Source: Cyanobacteria bacterium UBA2566 (GTDB lineage: Bacteria > Cyanobacteriota > Cyanobacteriia > Cyanobacteriales > Desertifilaceae). From it: a DNA stretch of 39,395 bases. The notes beneath the pieces are model-generated. The model was not told where the DNA came from. It did no database searches and saw only the letters and a program-made list of their open reading frames with translations. Below are positions 25,247 to 33,513 of this stretch, piece after piece. Positions within the stretch are counted from its first letter, which is position 1, and every line of letters starts with the position of its first letter. The stretch covers positions 1 to 39,395 of the forward strand of contig DDLS01000066.1 in assembly GCA_002340255.1 (NCBI GenBank), written 5' to 3'. The position numbers were made by a program, and so were the translations under genes.

Positions 25247-25636
25247 CTAGTCAGTTACACCCTCAATCAAATCGAGAATAGTTTTTGGTACATTACCAAA
25301 AAAGTCTTCAGAACCTTGAGTGATACTCTCTCCAAATAAACCCGCATAGTAAAGCCATCCTTCTGGACTTACGCTTACAGAAAGTATCCAACGAGGATGG
25401 CAATACCATTCCAAGGTGATATGGCCATCTGGCTCTGCATTGAATGATGGCAATGGATAAGTAATGGGTAAAGCAGCAACAACAGCCCAAGCATTTTCAA
25501 AAGTCTCTTTCTCGACAGGATGAGCATCATAACCATCCCAACCTGAAATTTGGCATTCATCCCATACATCGATTAACTCATTATATGCAGATTGCTTGCC
25601 AAAACTTACTGATGAATCAAGATGTTCAGCGGCCAT
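25247..25636 (-). CDS. Small unrecognised protein with WDGYDAxP motif
   Basis: This 129-residue protein has no membrane segment. It contains a WDGYDAHPVEKETFENAW motif followed by LPSFNAEPDGHITLEWY and a beta-rich stretch (SVSVSPEGWLYYAGL). Similar small proteins with a W-D-G-x-x-A-x-P motif and a later G-x-(I/V)-x-L-x-W strand are widespread as hypothetical proteins, often isolated or near toxin-like genes, but I cannot name a function. ATG at 25634-25636 is the only sensible start. It lies next to a repeat-rich intergenic region, converges on the Uma2 gene (14 bp) and has no operon partner. Confidence 0.65.
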   Translation of the reverse strand: MAAEHLDSSVSFGKQSAYNELIDVWDECQISGWDGYDAHPVEKETFENAWAVVAALPITYPLPSFNAEPDGHITLEWYCHPRWILSVSVSPEGWLYYAGLFGESITQGSEDFFGNVPKTILDLIEGVTD

Positions 25637-25663
25637 ATTTCTGATGATGAGTTATATTATTGT

Positions 25664-25849
25664 ATTAAATCCGGTTAAACAGTTGTGATTGCGACCGCAG
25701 GAAAGCATTCGTGCTAACGCGCGCGCAAGCTTCGCTTTCATGTCCGCGAAGCGGAAACGCCAAGATTACCGGGATTGGCTAGATTGCTTCATTCCGCTTC
25801 GCTCGATTCGCAATGACATAGTGTAACTGATTATTCGGATTTGATATTA
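25664..25849. repeat. Inverted-repeat (MITE-like) element, copy 1
   Basis: The left end, ATTAAATCCGGTTAAACAG then TTGTGATTGCGACC, is matched in inverse by the right end: the reverse complement of 25805-25849 reads TAATATCAAATCCGAATAAT, then CAGTTACACTATGTCATTGCG. A second, nearly identical left end starts near 39336 (ATATCAAATCCGCTTAAAGA then GTTGTCATTGCGACC) and is cut by the window end. Against that copy, this one carries about 50 extra bases between AAGCA and CGCCAAGATT (about 25708-25757), GC-rich and partly palindromic. No ORF is inside. The ~186-bp size, inverted ends and interspersed copies fit a non-autonomous element, but target-site duplications are not clear. Confidence 0.6.
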
Positions 25850-25930
25850 CTCCTGCACTTTAAATTATGGGATTAATCAAGGATTAAAAGTGGGTAAGGT
25901 GGACAGGAGAAGAAGGCAATTCTATTCAAG

Positions 25931-25991
25931 TAGGGGCGGGTTATACCCAAATCTGCGATACCTACCAGTGAATTCCGTAAACCCGCCCCTA
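25931..25991. repeat. Large hairpin repeat 3' of sdhA
   Basis: TAGGGGCGGGTT at 25931-25942 is exactly complementary to AACCCGCCCCTA at 25980-25991, giving a 12-bp GC-rich stem around a ~37-base loop that includes GGTAGGTATCGCAGATTTGG on the reverse strand. The same core GGGGC-type motif occurs as a small hairpin at 27776-27796. Such repeats are widespread in cyanobacterial intergenic DNA. Lying 13 bp past the sdhA stop on its 3' side, it could act in transcript termination or 3'-end stabilisation, but it lacks a T-tract. Confidence 0.6.
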
Positions 25992-26003
25992 TGCATAACC
26001 TAA

Positions 26004-27731
26004 TTAATACTTCCGCTCCTGGGGTTCAAACTGGGTTAGGGTTACCGGGCGATACTGAACATCAATACCTGCGGCTGAATAAAACGCCAAAGAATGGTTG
26101 AGGAAGTTGGGATCGTCCCGTTGGGGAAAATCTTCCCGCGAATGTGCCCCCCGACTCTCTTTGCGGTTGAGAGCAGAGGTGAGAATCATGCGGCCAACCA
26201 CCATAATGTTTTTCAGTTCTAGGGCTTCGATAATTTCGGTATTCCACAAAGATCCGTGATCGCCAAGATAAATCGTGCCATATTGCTGTTGCAACTCTTG
26301 CGTAATCTCTAACCCTTTTTCCATGGATTCTTGGTCGCGGAATACGCCACAATATTGGCTCATGGCATCTTGAAAGGCTTCCCGTAGGGGATTAATGCGC
26401 TGGTTTCCCGGTTGATCTAATAAGGCTTGCACTTGCTCTTGTGCCTCTTGCAGATAAGGGGTTTCCTCTAAACTGGGTAACTTGCGATCCTGGACATATT
26501 GGGCGATCGCCGCCCCCGTCCGTTTGCCATAAACCACGCATTCCAACAGAGAATTGCTTCCTAGACGATTTGCCCCATGCACCGACACACAGGCGCATTC
26601 TCCAGCCGCAAATAGGGCTTCGACAAACCCCTCCACCCCACTGCGTACCCGGCCATCCGTATCCACCGGAATCCCCCCCATAGAATAATGGGCTGTCGGA
26701 CGCACGGGCATCGGTTCCTCCACCGCATCCACACCCACCAAGCGATGGGCTTCTTCCCAGCAAAACGGAATGCGGCTCATAATTTTTTCCCGGCCCATGT
26801 GGCGCAGATCCAAATGCACAAAGGGCCCTCCCGCGCTGCCATCCGTATGAATCCCCCGACCGGCGCGGATTTCCAGAGTAATAGCTCTAGACGTAATATC
26901 CCTGGGTGCTAACTCCATTTTGCTTGGCGCATACTGTTCCATGAAGCGATCGCCCTTACTGTTGCGTAAATAAGCCCCCTCGCCCCGGACTGCCTCAGAA
27001 ATCAACACCCCAACTGGATATAATCCCGTCGGATGGAACTGTACAAACTCCATATCCTGAAGCGGTAAACCCGCCCTCGCCACCATGGCTAACCCATCTC
27101 CCGTCGAAGCAAAATCATTGGAAGTGGTATTAAACACCCGGCCGTAGCCCCCGGTCGCCAACATCACCGCCTTCGCTCGCACCACCTTTAAGCGACCATC
27201 CAGGATGTGGTACATTACCAAACCCTTCGCTTCCCCTTCTTCCAGGATCAAGCGCATCACATACCATTCCTGATAGACTTTTACCCCATAGCGGCGCAGA
27301 TTATTCACCAACTCATGAAGGATTGCATGACCCGTTTTATCCGCAGCATAGCAGGTGCGACGATAGGAATGGCCCCCAAAAGCTCGTTGAGCGATGCGCC
27401 CATCCGGGAGACGGGAAAAGAGAACCCCCAAATGCTCCAAATCGATCGCCACATCCGGGGCTTCTTTCGCTAAAATTTCCACCGCATCCTGATCCGCTAA
27501 ATAGTCGGAACCTTTCACTGTATCAAAGGCGTGAGCTTCCCAGCTATCCTCAGAATCCACATTCTTCAAGGTAGCTGCAATACCCCCTTGAGCCGCCACC
27601 GAGTGCGATCGAATCGGATGAGTTTTAGCCACTACAGCAACGTTCAGACTAGGATCGGTGCGGGCAATTTCCACAGCCGCACGACACCCGGCCAGTCCAC
27701 CGCCAACAATGATTACATCATGCTCTAACAT
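26004..27731 (-). CDS. sdhA: Succinate dehydrogenase/fumarate reductase flavoprotein subunit
   Basis: The 575-residue subunit holds FAD and oxidises succinate to fumarate in the thylakoid or plasma membrane chain. The FAD-binding start is EHDVIIVGGGLAGCRAAVEI. RSHSVAAQGGIAATL carries the His expected to bind FAD covalently. The active-site region includes RGEGAYLRNSKGDRFM, the catalytic Arg in APRDITSRAI, RPTAHYSMGGIPVDTDGRV, and HGANRLGSNSLLECVVYGKR. The C-terminal helical domain ends with the RNRKESRGAHSREDFPQRDD-like segment typical of the family. ATG at 27729-27731 is chosen because cyanobacterial SdhA usually starts MLEHDVIIVGGG; an upstream in-frame TTG at 27759 is less likely. Neither SdhB nor a cytochrome subunit gene is adjacent, common in cyanobacteria. 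Confidence 0.94.
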   Translation of the reverse strand: MLEHDVIIVGGGLAGCRAAVEIARTDPSLNVAVVAKTHPIRSHSVAAQGGIAATLKNVDSEDSWEAHAFDTVKGSDYLADQDAVEILAKEAPDVAIDLEHLGVLFSRLPDGRIAQRAFGGHSYRRTCYAADKTGHAILHELVNNLRRYGVKVYQEWYVMRLILEEGEAKGLVMYHILDGRLKVVRAKAVMLATGGYGRVFNTTSNDFASTGDGLAMVARAGLPLQDMEFVQFHPTGLYPVGVLISEAVRGEGAYLRNSKGDRFMEQYAPSKMELAPRDITSRAITLEIRAGRGIHTDGSAGGPFVHLDLRHMGREKIMSRIPFCWEEAHRLVGVDAVEEPMPVRPTAHYSMGGIPVDTDGRVRSGVEGFVEALFAAGECACVSVHGANRLGSNSLLECVVYGKRTGAAIAQYVQDRKLPSLEETPYLQEAQEQVQALLDQPGNQRINPLREAFQDAMSQYCGVFRDQESMEKGLEITQELQQQYGTIYLGDHGSLWNTEIIEALELKNIMVVGRMILTSALNRKESRGAHSREDFPQRDDPNFLNHSLAFYSAAGIDVQYRPVTLTQFEPQERKY

Positions 27732-27775
27732 GGTTTGGTTGATCTTCTCCAACTGGGTCAAAAAACAGGCAATTA

Positions 27776-27796
27776 GTAGGGGCCCTTCGCCCCTAC
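27776..27796. repeat. Short hairpin repeat (GTAGGGGC/GCCCCTAC)
   Basis: GTAGGGGC at 27776-27783 pairs perfectly with GCCCCTAC at 27789-27796 around a five-base loop. It lies upstream of sdhA, between it and a small membrane-protein gene. It shares its GTAGGGGC core with the larger hairpin 3' of sdhA, so sdhA is bracketed by related repeats. Confidence 0.7.
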
Positions 27797-27818
27797 AACA
27801 ATACCATTACGAATCCGG

Positions 27819-28127
27819 TTAACCGGCTGCTTGTGCTGGATTTTGGGATGCTCCTGCACGAGAGGAGCGTTTTTGCTGACGCTCTTCAACCGGCATAAAT
27901 TCAATATGGTTGAGTAAAGTCGTCACAAAGCTAAACAACAGAAACGGTAAAGAAAGAACCAGAATTAATCCCACCGTGGCTAAGGCATAAACCGGACTCC
28001 CTGCACCCATTAAGGCCAAGGCGGCTGCTAAACTGATGAAAATTACAATTAACCAGACAATGATTTGTCCGTAGATATCTCCAAAGGAGAGGGTGCAATG
28101 GAGGCGATAGCTCTGTTGATCGTTCAT
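27819..28127 (-). CDS. Small two-helix membrane protein, unknown function
   Basis: The 102-residue protein has an N-terminal soluble stretch (MNDQQSYRLHCTLSFGDIYG), two hydrophobic helices (about 21-43 and 46-70), and a basic, Ala/Gln-rich cytoplasmic tail (VEERQQKRSSRAGASQ). I do not recognise a family. It lies 87 bp upstream of sdhA on the same strand, so it may share a transcript, with the repeat hairpin at 27776-27796 between them. A link to succinate dehydrogenase as a membrane anchor is tempting but unsupported: the usual heme-ligand histidines of SdhC/SdhD are not evident. Confidence 0.65.
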   Translation of the reverse strand: MNDQQSYRLHCTLSFGDIYGQIIVWLIVIFISLAAALALMGAGSPVYALATVGLILVLSLPFLLFSFVTTLLNHIEFMPVEERQQKRSSRAGASQNPAQAAG

Positions 28128-28252
28128 AAGTTGGTATTGGGGAAAGTTAACATTATTTTAATGAACTAGGGTAAAGGCAGTAGAGGACTTTGGGGCATTT
28201 CTCAATAGTTTTCAAAGACTTGCAACATTTTGTTACGTTACCTGCCCCAGAT

Positions 28253-30478
28253 TTAAGATTTAACTACAAATTGATTTCGCCCTTGTTCCTTAGCTTCATA
28301 TAACGCTTCATCCGCTAGAGCAATCAAGCTTTCTTTAGATAGTTGTGCTGTAGGAACCAAGGTGGCAATCCCCAAGCTAATCGTCACGGTTGAAGAAACT
28401 TTCGAGCTTTCATGGGGAATTTGCAAATCTTCCATTTTGGACTGAATTAACTGGGCAACCACTTTCGCCCCGTCTTCTGACGTATTCGGAAGGAGGACAA
28501 CAAATTCTTCTCCTCCATAGCGAGCAACAACATCACTAGCGCGTCGGACTGAATGTTGAATGGCTCGAGCAACTTGAATCAGGCAGTCATCCCCCGCTTG
28601 GTGTCCATACGTGTCATTATAGAGCTTAAAGTAATCCACATCACATAAAATGATGGATAGGGGTAAGCCATCGCGCTTTAAACGTAACCATTCTTGATAG
28701 AGACATTCATCAAATTGACGACGGTTTGCAACTTTGGTTAAGCCGTCTGTATTGGCAAGTTTATGCACCTCATCGAGCATTTTACGCAGTTCAAACACAG
28801 ATTTTTTTCGGTCAGTGATATCCCGAAAGTTCACGGATAAGCCATCCCCTAGTTTGACCGCAATAACATGAAACCAAGCCCGTTCTGTTTGATAATCGTA
28901 GGGAAACTCTAATTCTACATTTCTACCCGTTTCCACTACACTCACATAATGATCGAATAAGCTTCTTAGATTAGGACTTTTGATTTCTTGAAGCCAAGAT
29001 TTCCCCACTAGATTAACTGTTTTTATATGAAAAAAGTAGGCAGAAACTTGATTGCAAACAATCCATTCAAAATCAACAATACTACCGCGCTGATCTCGGA
29101 TGGACTGAAACGCCATAATCCCGTCCATAGAACTATTGATAATACTTTCTAACAGGGATTGAGATTGTTGCAATTTTAGGTTGGCTTGATCGGCTTTTTC
29201 TACGGCTTCTATCAATAAATTTGTCCCCGAATCGACTTTATCTAATAAGCGTTTATTTTCCTCTTGGATTGATTCCATGATTTGAGAGCCATAATCGGAT
29301 AGCCTTTGCGCACGATTGATTAATCTATCCAGAGGATCGACGATGGATTTATTCCAACTTTTAAAGTGCAAGTTTCCATAAAGAGCTTCTTCTACGTTCT
29401 GGCTCAACTGATTGAGAACATAGCTCACCTTATAAAGGCAGAACCCTCCCCAAGTTATGGCGATTAATAACGCAGATAAATTAATCAAGAGGTGATTGCG
29501 AAAATTGATTTGTACGGTTTTAAATATTTGTTGTTCCGGGACTATGATAGCGATCCACCATTGCTGCTCGCCAGGCCAATGATAGGGAGAACTTAAAATC
29601 CAATAGTTTTGTTTATTGTGGTTAATGATTTGCAGTCGATCGCTGGATGGATTCTGGAGATGATTTTGAATTTCAGGCACTAAATCGGAGTCGAGAGCGT
29701 TTTGTTTCTCAGAAGTCAATGCAGAGTGATTTAAGAGGTTTAGCTGTGGATCAAAAACAAGAATATTTGCGGAAAAATTCCTAGATTTTTCTTGAATATA
29801 ATCAAGAAACAAATCGAGGTTAAAATCTATTCTACTGACCGCAACTAATTCTTGTTCAGTGTTGTATAAAGGTTGCTTGAGTTGCAGATGGACAGAGTTC
29901 TTAGCGTGGGAAGAGGATGGTATAATAGTTATTGTCGGGTTTTCTTCAATTAAGCTGTTTTTATACCAAAATTCTTGGCGCACATCATAGGGAGTAGAAG
30001 CAGCCTGGATTTGCTCTTGGATTTCACCTCGATCGTTGAGACGATAGGACAATAAACGTTGCTCTGTTTCACGATTAGCTTGGGTACAAATTGTTTCACC
30101 ATTTTCTGTACGATGAATAGCGAGTAGGTCTCCGCTATCGTGTAATCCTAAATAAATACCTTGAAGGTGGGGAAAACTGTTGAGGAAGGGCCAAAAACAG
30201 TTTTGATTGGATAAGGCACTCTCATCATCTAAGGGAAGGGTGGGATAGGAGTTGAGTAGCTCTTGAGGAAAATCGAGATTAAGGGTGAGTCTTGTTTCTA
30301 GGCTATCGGCTACTTCCTGCATCCATTGCAGGGATAATTGTTGGACTAACTGATGGTTTTGGCGCAAGGAGAGCCATCCGGTGAGTGTCATTGCCACTAG
30401 GATAGGCAATACGACAGGCACGAGAATATAGATGGATAAAGGAACCGTTTTAGGGGGGTGAAAAAAACGATCGGCCAT
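28253..30478 (-). CDS. Membrane diguanylate cyclase with periplasmic sensor, PAS and GGDEF domains
   Basis: The 741-residue protein should make cyclic di-GMP from GTP. A first membrane helix (about 15-36) is followed by a large extracytoplasmic region (about 37-330) of dCache-like layout, then a second helix (about 333-354), a coiled coil, a PAS domain (about 440-560) with FRDITDRKKS at its end, and a C-terminal GGDEF domain (about 575-741). The active-site signature is GGEEF, and RASD five residues before it is the RxxD product-inhibition I-site, so the enzyme should be catalytic and feedback-inhibited. No EAL or HD-GYP domain is present. It is monocistronic, and its ligand is unknown. In cyanobacteria such enzymes often control motility, biofilm or light responses. 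Confidence 0.92.
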   Translation of the reverse strand: MADRFFHPPKTVPLSIYILVPVVLPILVAMTLTGWLSLRQNHQLVQQLSLQWMQEVADSLETRLTLNLDFPQELLNSYPTLPLDDESALSNQNCFWPFLNSFPHLQGIYLGLHDSGDLLAIHRTENGETICTQANRETEQRLLSYRLNDRGEIQEQIQAASTPYDVRQEFWYKNSLIEENPTITIIPSSSHAKNSVHLQLKQPLYNTEQELVAVSRIDFNLDLFLDYIQEKSRNFSANILVFDPQLNLLNHSALTSEKQNALDSDLVPEIQNHLQNPSSDRLQIINHNKQNYWILSSPYHWPGEQQWWIAIIVPEQQIFKTVQINFRNHLLINLSALLIAITWGGFCLYKVSYVLNQLSQNVEEALYGNLHFKSWNKSIVDPLDRLINRAQRLSDYGSQIMESIQEENKRLLDKVDSGTNLLIEAVEKADQANLKLQQSQSLLESIINSSMDGIMAFQSIRDQRGSIVDFEWIVCNQVSAYFFHIKTVNLVGKSWLQEIKSPNLRSLFDHYVSVVETGRNVELEFPYDYQTERAWFHVIAVKLGDGLSVNFRDITDRKKSVFELRKMLDEVHKLANTDGLTKVANRRQFDECLYQEWLRLKRDGLPLSIILCDVDYFKLYNDTYGHQAGDDCLIQVARAIQHSVRRASDVVARYGGEEFVVLLPNTSEDGAKVVAQLIQSKMEDLQIPHESSKVSSTVTISLGIATLVPTAQLSKESLIALADEALYEAKEQGRNQFVVKS

Positions 30479-30591
30479 TAGAATTGGCTCCCTGTGCTAA
30501 ATCATGCAAACCCTGAGTTAATCTTATATCTTCTACCTGCTTTATGTAAGAGGTCTATTGTACTGAGTGCTGGCCCTGAGATTATAGAAGA

Positions 30592-31437
30592 TTATCGCAA
30601 AGGAGGTAATTCCAGGGAGAATAACCCTAAGTGACCTTTACGAAAGTCGGTGAGCAGTTGACAAGCAGCGCGTTCTAAATCTCCGAGGTATTTGGTTTGG
30701 GCGAGGGTATGTAAATAGTCTTCACTAGAGAGGTTTGCAGACTCGACTTCATAGCGCGATCGCAGTTTATCCAAGGTATTAACATGGGTATTCAGTTGGT
30801 ACAATAAGTCCAAAAGGGCGATCGCCACCCGCTGATTATCATAACTGGCTTCACCAATATCATCACAAATGGCTAACTTCACCGCATCTCGTTGATCTTC
30901 TAACCGCGCTGGAATTACTCCAGGAGCATCTAATAACTCAATATCAGCAGAAATTTTAATCCAGCGTAGTTGCCGAGTTATCCCTGGACGCGCAGCACTG
31001 TGAACCACTTTACGGTTCAAGAGCCGGTTAATTAAGGCCGATTTTCCCACATTGGGAAATCCCACCACCACGGCTCGCACGGGACGCGGACGCATTCCTC
31101 GGTTACGTCGGCGTTCATTCATCGCTGCACCAGCGGCGATCGCCGCTTGGGTCACTTCTCGAATTCCCTTACCCAATTTAGCATTGGTAAAATAGGGCTT
31201 CTCTTGGCGATCGCTAAACCACTGCAACCATAAATCTTGCATCTCTGGAGAAATCATATCCATCCGGTTCAGCACCAGCACTCGCTCCCGACTCCCCACC
31301 CACTCCTTCAGTTTCGGGTGTTGTGTCGTCAGGGGAATACGAATATCCCGAACATCTAAGACCACATCAACCCGTTTGAGTTGTTCGGCTAGAGAACGTT
31401 CTGCCTTAGCAATATGTCCGGGATACCATTGAATCAT
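30592..31437 (-). CDS. Ribosome biogenesis GTPase YlqF/RbgA family
   Basis: The 281-residue protein is a circularly permuted GTPase, the G motifs appearing in the order G4-G5-G1-G2-G3: NRMDM (about 58-62), the NAKLGKG segment, GFPNVGKSALINRLLNRKVV (about 126-145), SAARPGITR, and DAPGVI (about 174-179). It begins with the family signature IQWYPGHIAKAERSL. In Bacillus subtilis RbgA acts late in 50S subunit assembly; this protein is expected to do the same. The C-terminal helical part (about 200-281) matches the RNA-contacting domain. The universal stress protein gene lies 25 bp upstream on the same strand, so the two may be co-transcribed. Confidence 0.92.
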   Translation of the reverse strand: MIQWYPGHIAKAERSLAEQLKRVDVVLDVRDIRIPLTTQHPKLKEWVGSRERVLVLNRMDMISPEMQDLWLQWFSDRQEKPYFTNAKLGKGIREVTQAAIAAGAAMNERRRNRGMRPRPVRAVVVGFPNVGKSALINRLLNRKVVHSAARPGITRQLRWIKISADIELLDAPGVIPARLEDQRDAVKLAICDDIGEASYDNQRVAIALLDLLYQLNTHVNTLDKLRSRYEVESANLSSEDYLHTLAQTKYLGDLERAACQLLTDFRKGHLGLFSLELPPLR

Positions 31438-31462
31438 AATCAGAATGAGAAAATCAGGAACA

Positions 31463-31873
31463 TTAGGGAATAATCAAGACGGGACAAGGAGAAAGGTTAA
31501 TCACCTGATTGGTAATACTATCCTTTGGCCCTTCTTCCGTCAGACCAACACCCCGACTTCCCATGATAATCAGCTTGGCATCTATTTCATCGGCGACATC
31601 GCAGATCGTAAAGGCTGGGTTCCCTTGCCGTTCCAGGATTTGAGCCTCAATTCCATTCTTAGAAAAGCCAGTTTGGACTTTATTTAAAAGTTCAGCAATT
31701 TGCTCATGGGAGGTCATCGGGTCTCTAGAGGCATTCTCTTCAGTGGTCTCACTCTCCAGGACAGAAAGTAAAATCAGATGAGAGCCATAGGTTTTGACAA
31801 TATCCATCACCACCTCAGTGGCGGCTAAGGTTTCTTGGCTTTTGTTAATCGGAAACAGAACAGTCTTAAACAT
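31463..31873 (-). CDS. Universal stress protein UspA family, variant nucleotide motif
   Basis: The 136-residue protein is a single Usp domain: FKTVLFPINKSQETLAATEV at the start, a central IEAQILERQGNPAFTICDV segment, and LIIMGSRGVG near the end. In ATP-binding members the motif is G-2x-G-9x-G(S/T). Here MGSRG is followed by VGLTEEGPK and then Asp-Ser instead of Gly-Ser, so the last glycine is replaced and nucleotide binding may be altered. The start is supported by GGAGG seven bases upstream. It is divergent from pgk (92 bp between starts) and precedes the RbgA-like gene. A role in stress survival is assumed from the family only. Confidence 0.9.
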   Translation of the reverse strand: MFKTVLFPINKSQETLAATEVVMDIVKTYGSHLILLSVLESETTEENASRDPMTSHEQIAELLNKVQTGFSKNGIEAQILERQGNPAFTICDVADEIDAKLIIMGSRGVGLTEEGPKDSITNQVINLSPCPVLIIP

Positions 31874-31965
31874 GGGTCTTACCTCCGAGACACGGACTCC
31901 TATACAATGTGGACGATGGCGTAATCAACAACATAACGAAAAATTTTTTGAAGGAGGTTTATCCT

Positions 31966-33168
31966 GTGCCCAAGAAAACGATCGCCAATTTGTTGGCTTC
32001 TGATCTCTCTGGTAAGAAGGTACTGATGCGGGCGGATTTCAATGTCCCCATTGATAATGGGTCTATCACTGATGATACTCGTATCCGTGCCGCTCTCCCT
32101 ACCATACAGGATTTGACGGGCAAGGGGGCTAAAGTTATTTTAACCTCTCACTTCGGCCGACCCAAGGGAAAAGTGAATGAGTCCATGCGTTTGACTCCAG
32201 TCGCTCAACGGCTATCTGAACTTCTGGGTAAAGAGGTGAAGAAAACGAATGATTGTATTGGTGATGAAGTGGCTGCTGCGGTTGCCAGCATGAACGATGG
32301 CGATGTGGTGCTACTGGAAAATGTGCGCTTCCATGCTGGAGAAGAAGCAAATGACCCAGAGTTTGTCAAACAGTTAGCTTCTATTGCCGATCTTTATGTT
32401 AATGATGCCTTTGGAACGGCTCACCGGGCCCATGCCTCTACGGAAGGGGTGACTAAATATCTGAAGCCTTCAGTTGCTGGATTTTTGATTGAGAAGGAAC
32501 TTCAGTATCTGCAAGCGGCGATCGAAAGTCCCCAACGACCCTTAGCAGCTATTATTGGTGGATCGAAAGTATCGAGCAAGATTGGTGTTATTGAAACCCT
32601 ATTGGAAAAATGCGATAAGCTCCTGATTGGTGGGGGCATGATCTTCACGTTCTATAAGGCGCGGGGACTGAATGTCGGTAAGTCTTTGGTGGAAGAAGAT
32701 AAGCTAGAGTTGGCAAAATCTTTGGAAGCGAAGGCGAAAGAACGGGGTGTAGACCTGTTATTACCCACAGATGTAGTGTTGGCTGATAATTTTGCTGCTG
32801 ATGCTAACTCCCAAACGGTCAGTGTCGATGCGATTCCTGATGGTTGGATGGGACTCGATATTGGCCCGGATTCGGTGGAAACCTTTAAGGCGGCTTTAGC
32901 CGATTGTAAGACGGTGATCTGGAATGGGCCAATGGGTGTATTCGAGTTTGAGAACTTTGCTAAGGGTACAGAGGCGATCGCTCGCTCCTTGGCTGAACTG
33001 ACTAAAACCGGTGCTTCCACTATTATTGGAGGGGGTGATTCGGTTGCTGCTGTGGAAAAAGTTGGCGTTGCCGATCAAATGAGTCACATTTCTACTGGTG
33101 GTGGCGCAAGCTTGGAACTGCTCGAAGGTAAGGAACTTCCCGGTATTGCTGCTTTAGATGAAGCATAA
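31966..33168 (+). CDS. pgk: Phosphoglycerate kinase
   Basis: The 400-residue enzyme interconverts 1,3-bisphosphoglycerate plus ADP and 3-phosphoglycerate plus ATP, serving glycolysis and, in reverse, the Calvin-Benson cycle. N-domain motifs are KKVLMRADFNVPIDNG, LTSHFGRPKG and LLENVRFHAGEEANDPEFVK; C-domain motifs are IIGGSKVSSKIGVIE, GGGMIFTF, WNGPMGVFE and the final GGGDSVAAVEKVG...STGGGASLELLEG. The start is GTG at 31966, with a perfect AAGGAGG nine bases before it and the conserved VPKKTIANL N terminus; the frame is open further upstream but without a ribosome-binding site. It is monocistronic, with hairpins after the stop. Confidence 0.97.
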   Translation: MPKKTIANLLASDLSGKKVLMRADFNVPIDNGSITDDTRIRAALPTIQDLTGKGAKVILTSHFGRPKGKVNESMRLTPVAQRLSELLGKEVKKTNDCIGDEVAAAVASMNDGDVVLLENVRFHAGEEANDPEFVKQLASIADLYVNDAFGTAHRAHASTEGVTKYLKPSVAGFLIEKELQYLQAAIESPQRPLAAIIGGSKVSSKIGVIETLLEKCDKLLIGGGMIFTFYKARGLNVGKSLVEEDKLELAKSLEAKAKERGVDLLLPTDVVLADNFAADANSQTVSVDAIPDGWMGLDIGPDSVETFKAALADCKTVIWNGPMGVFEFENFAKGTEAIARSLAELTKTGASTIIGGGDSVAAVEKVGVADQMSHISTGGGASLELLEGKELPGIAALDEA

Positions 33169-33513
33169 TTTAGCTGGGGAACAACGGGTAAATTGCCCGA
33201 TCCTGTAAGTGTTGTTGATCCTCCCTTTTCCTAAGTTGCAGGAAAGAGAGGGTCAATGCTTTTCAATCTGTTCAGTTGTTCCTTACTAATTGAATAATTC
33301 CTGTAAATAATAATACTATAACAAGAGCATTTAAGATAAAAACTAAATTTAATTATCACAGCCTATGGGTTTAAGGCGATCGCCCCCAAATCCTAGCCGG
33401 CATTGCTTTAGAGTTAACCATGGAGGAGATCTTTGGCTGGTTGAAACTCAATTAAGCAGGCGATCTCTCCTATCTGCACTCTCCCAACTCCAAATAGCCT
33501 TTTGCCCAGAGCT
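33169..33513. other. Intergenic region 3' of pgk; hairpins and AT-rich stretch
   Basis: No gene was found in these 345 bp. The first ~90 bp hold hairpins described as a possible pgk terminator. An AT-rich stretch follows (about 33284-33357), then a HIP1-related GGCGATCGCC site and a short open frame beginning ATGGAGGAGATCTTTGG near 33419 that ends after 11 codons and is not considered a gene. GGAGGAGATC and GATCTCTCC nearby can pair. Confidence 0.5.
33220..33256 (+). terminator. Possible pgk terminator
   Basis: CTCCCTTTTCCT (about 33221-33232) pairs imperfectly with AGGAAAGAGAGGG (33240-33252) around a small loop, giving a stable stem about 50-85 bp after the pgk stop. It is followed by a modest CTTTTC rather than a clear T-run. 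Upstream, AACAAC and GTTGTT can form a competing stem. The assignment is weak. Confidence 0.35.

Larger units (their letters stand above)
25637..26003. other. Intergenic region with inverted-repeat element and large hairpin
   Basis: No gene was found in this 367-bp gap between a small unknown gene and the 3' end of sdhA. It holds an inverted-repeat element (25664-25849) and a 61-bp hairpin repeat (25931-25991), each listed separately. A stretch of about 80 bp between them is AT-rich without visible structure. Confidence 0.7.

Noticed and set aside
25664..25849. Possible CRISPR or tandem repeat array
   Set aside because: The repeats are inverted arms of a single element; there is no regular direct-repeat and spacer pattern here or elsewhere in the window.
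27819..28127. SdhC/SdhD-like membrane anchor for SdhA
   Set aside because: Only two helices are present and no heme-ligand pattern was seen; proximity alone is not enough.
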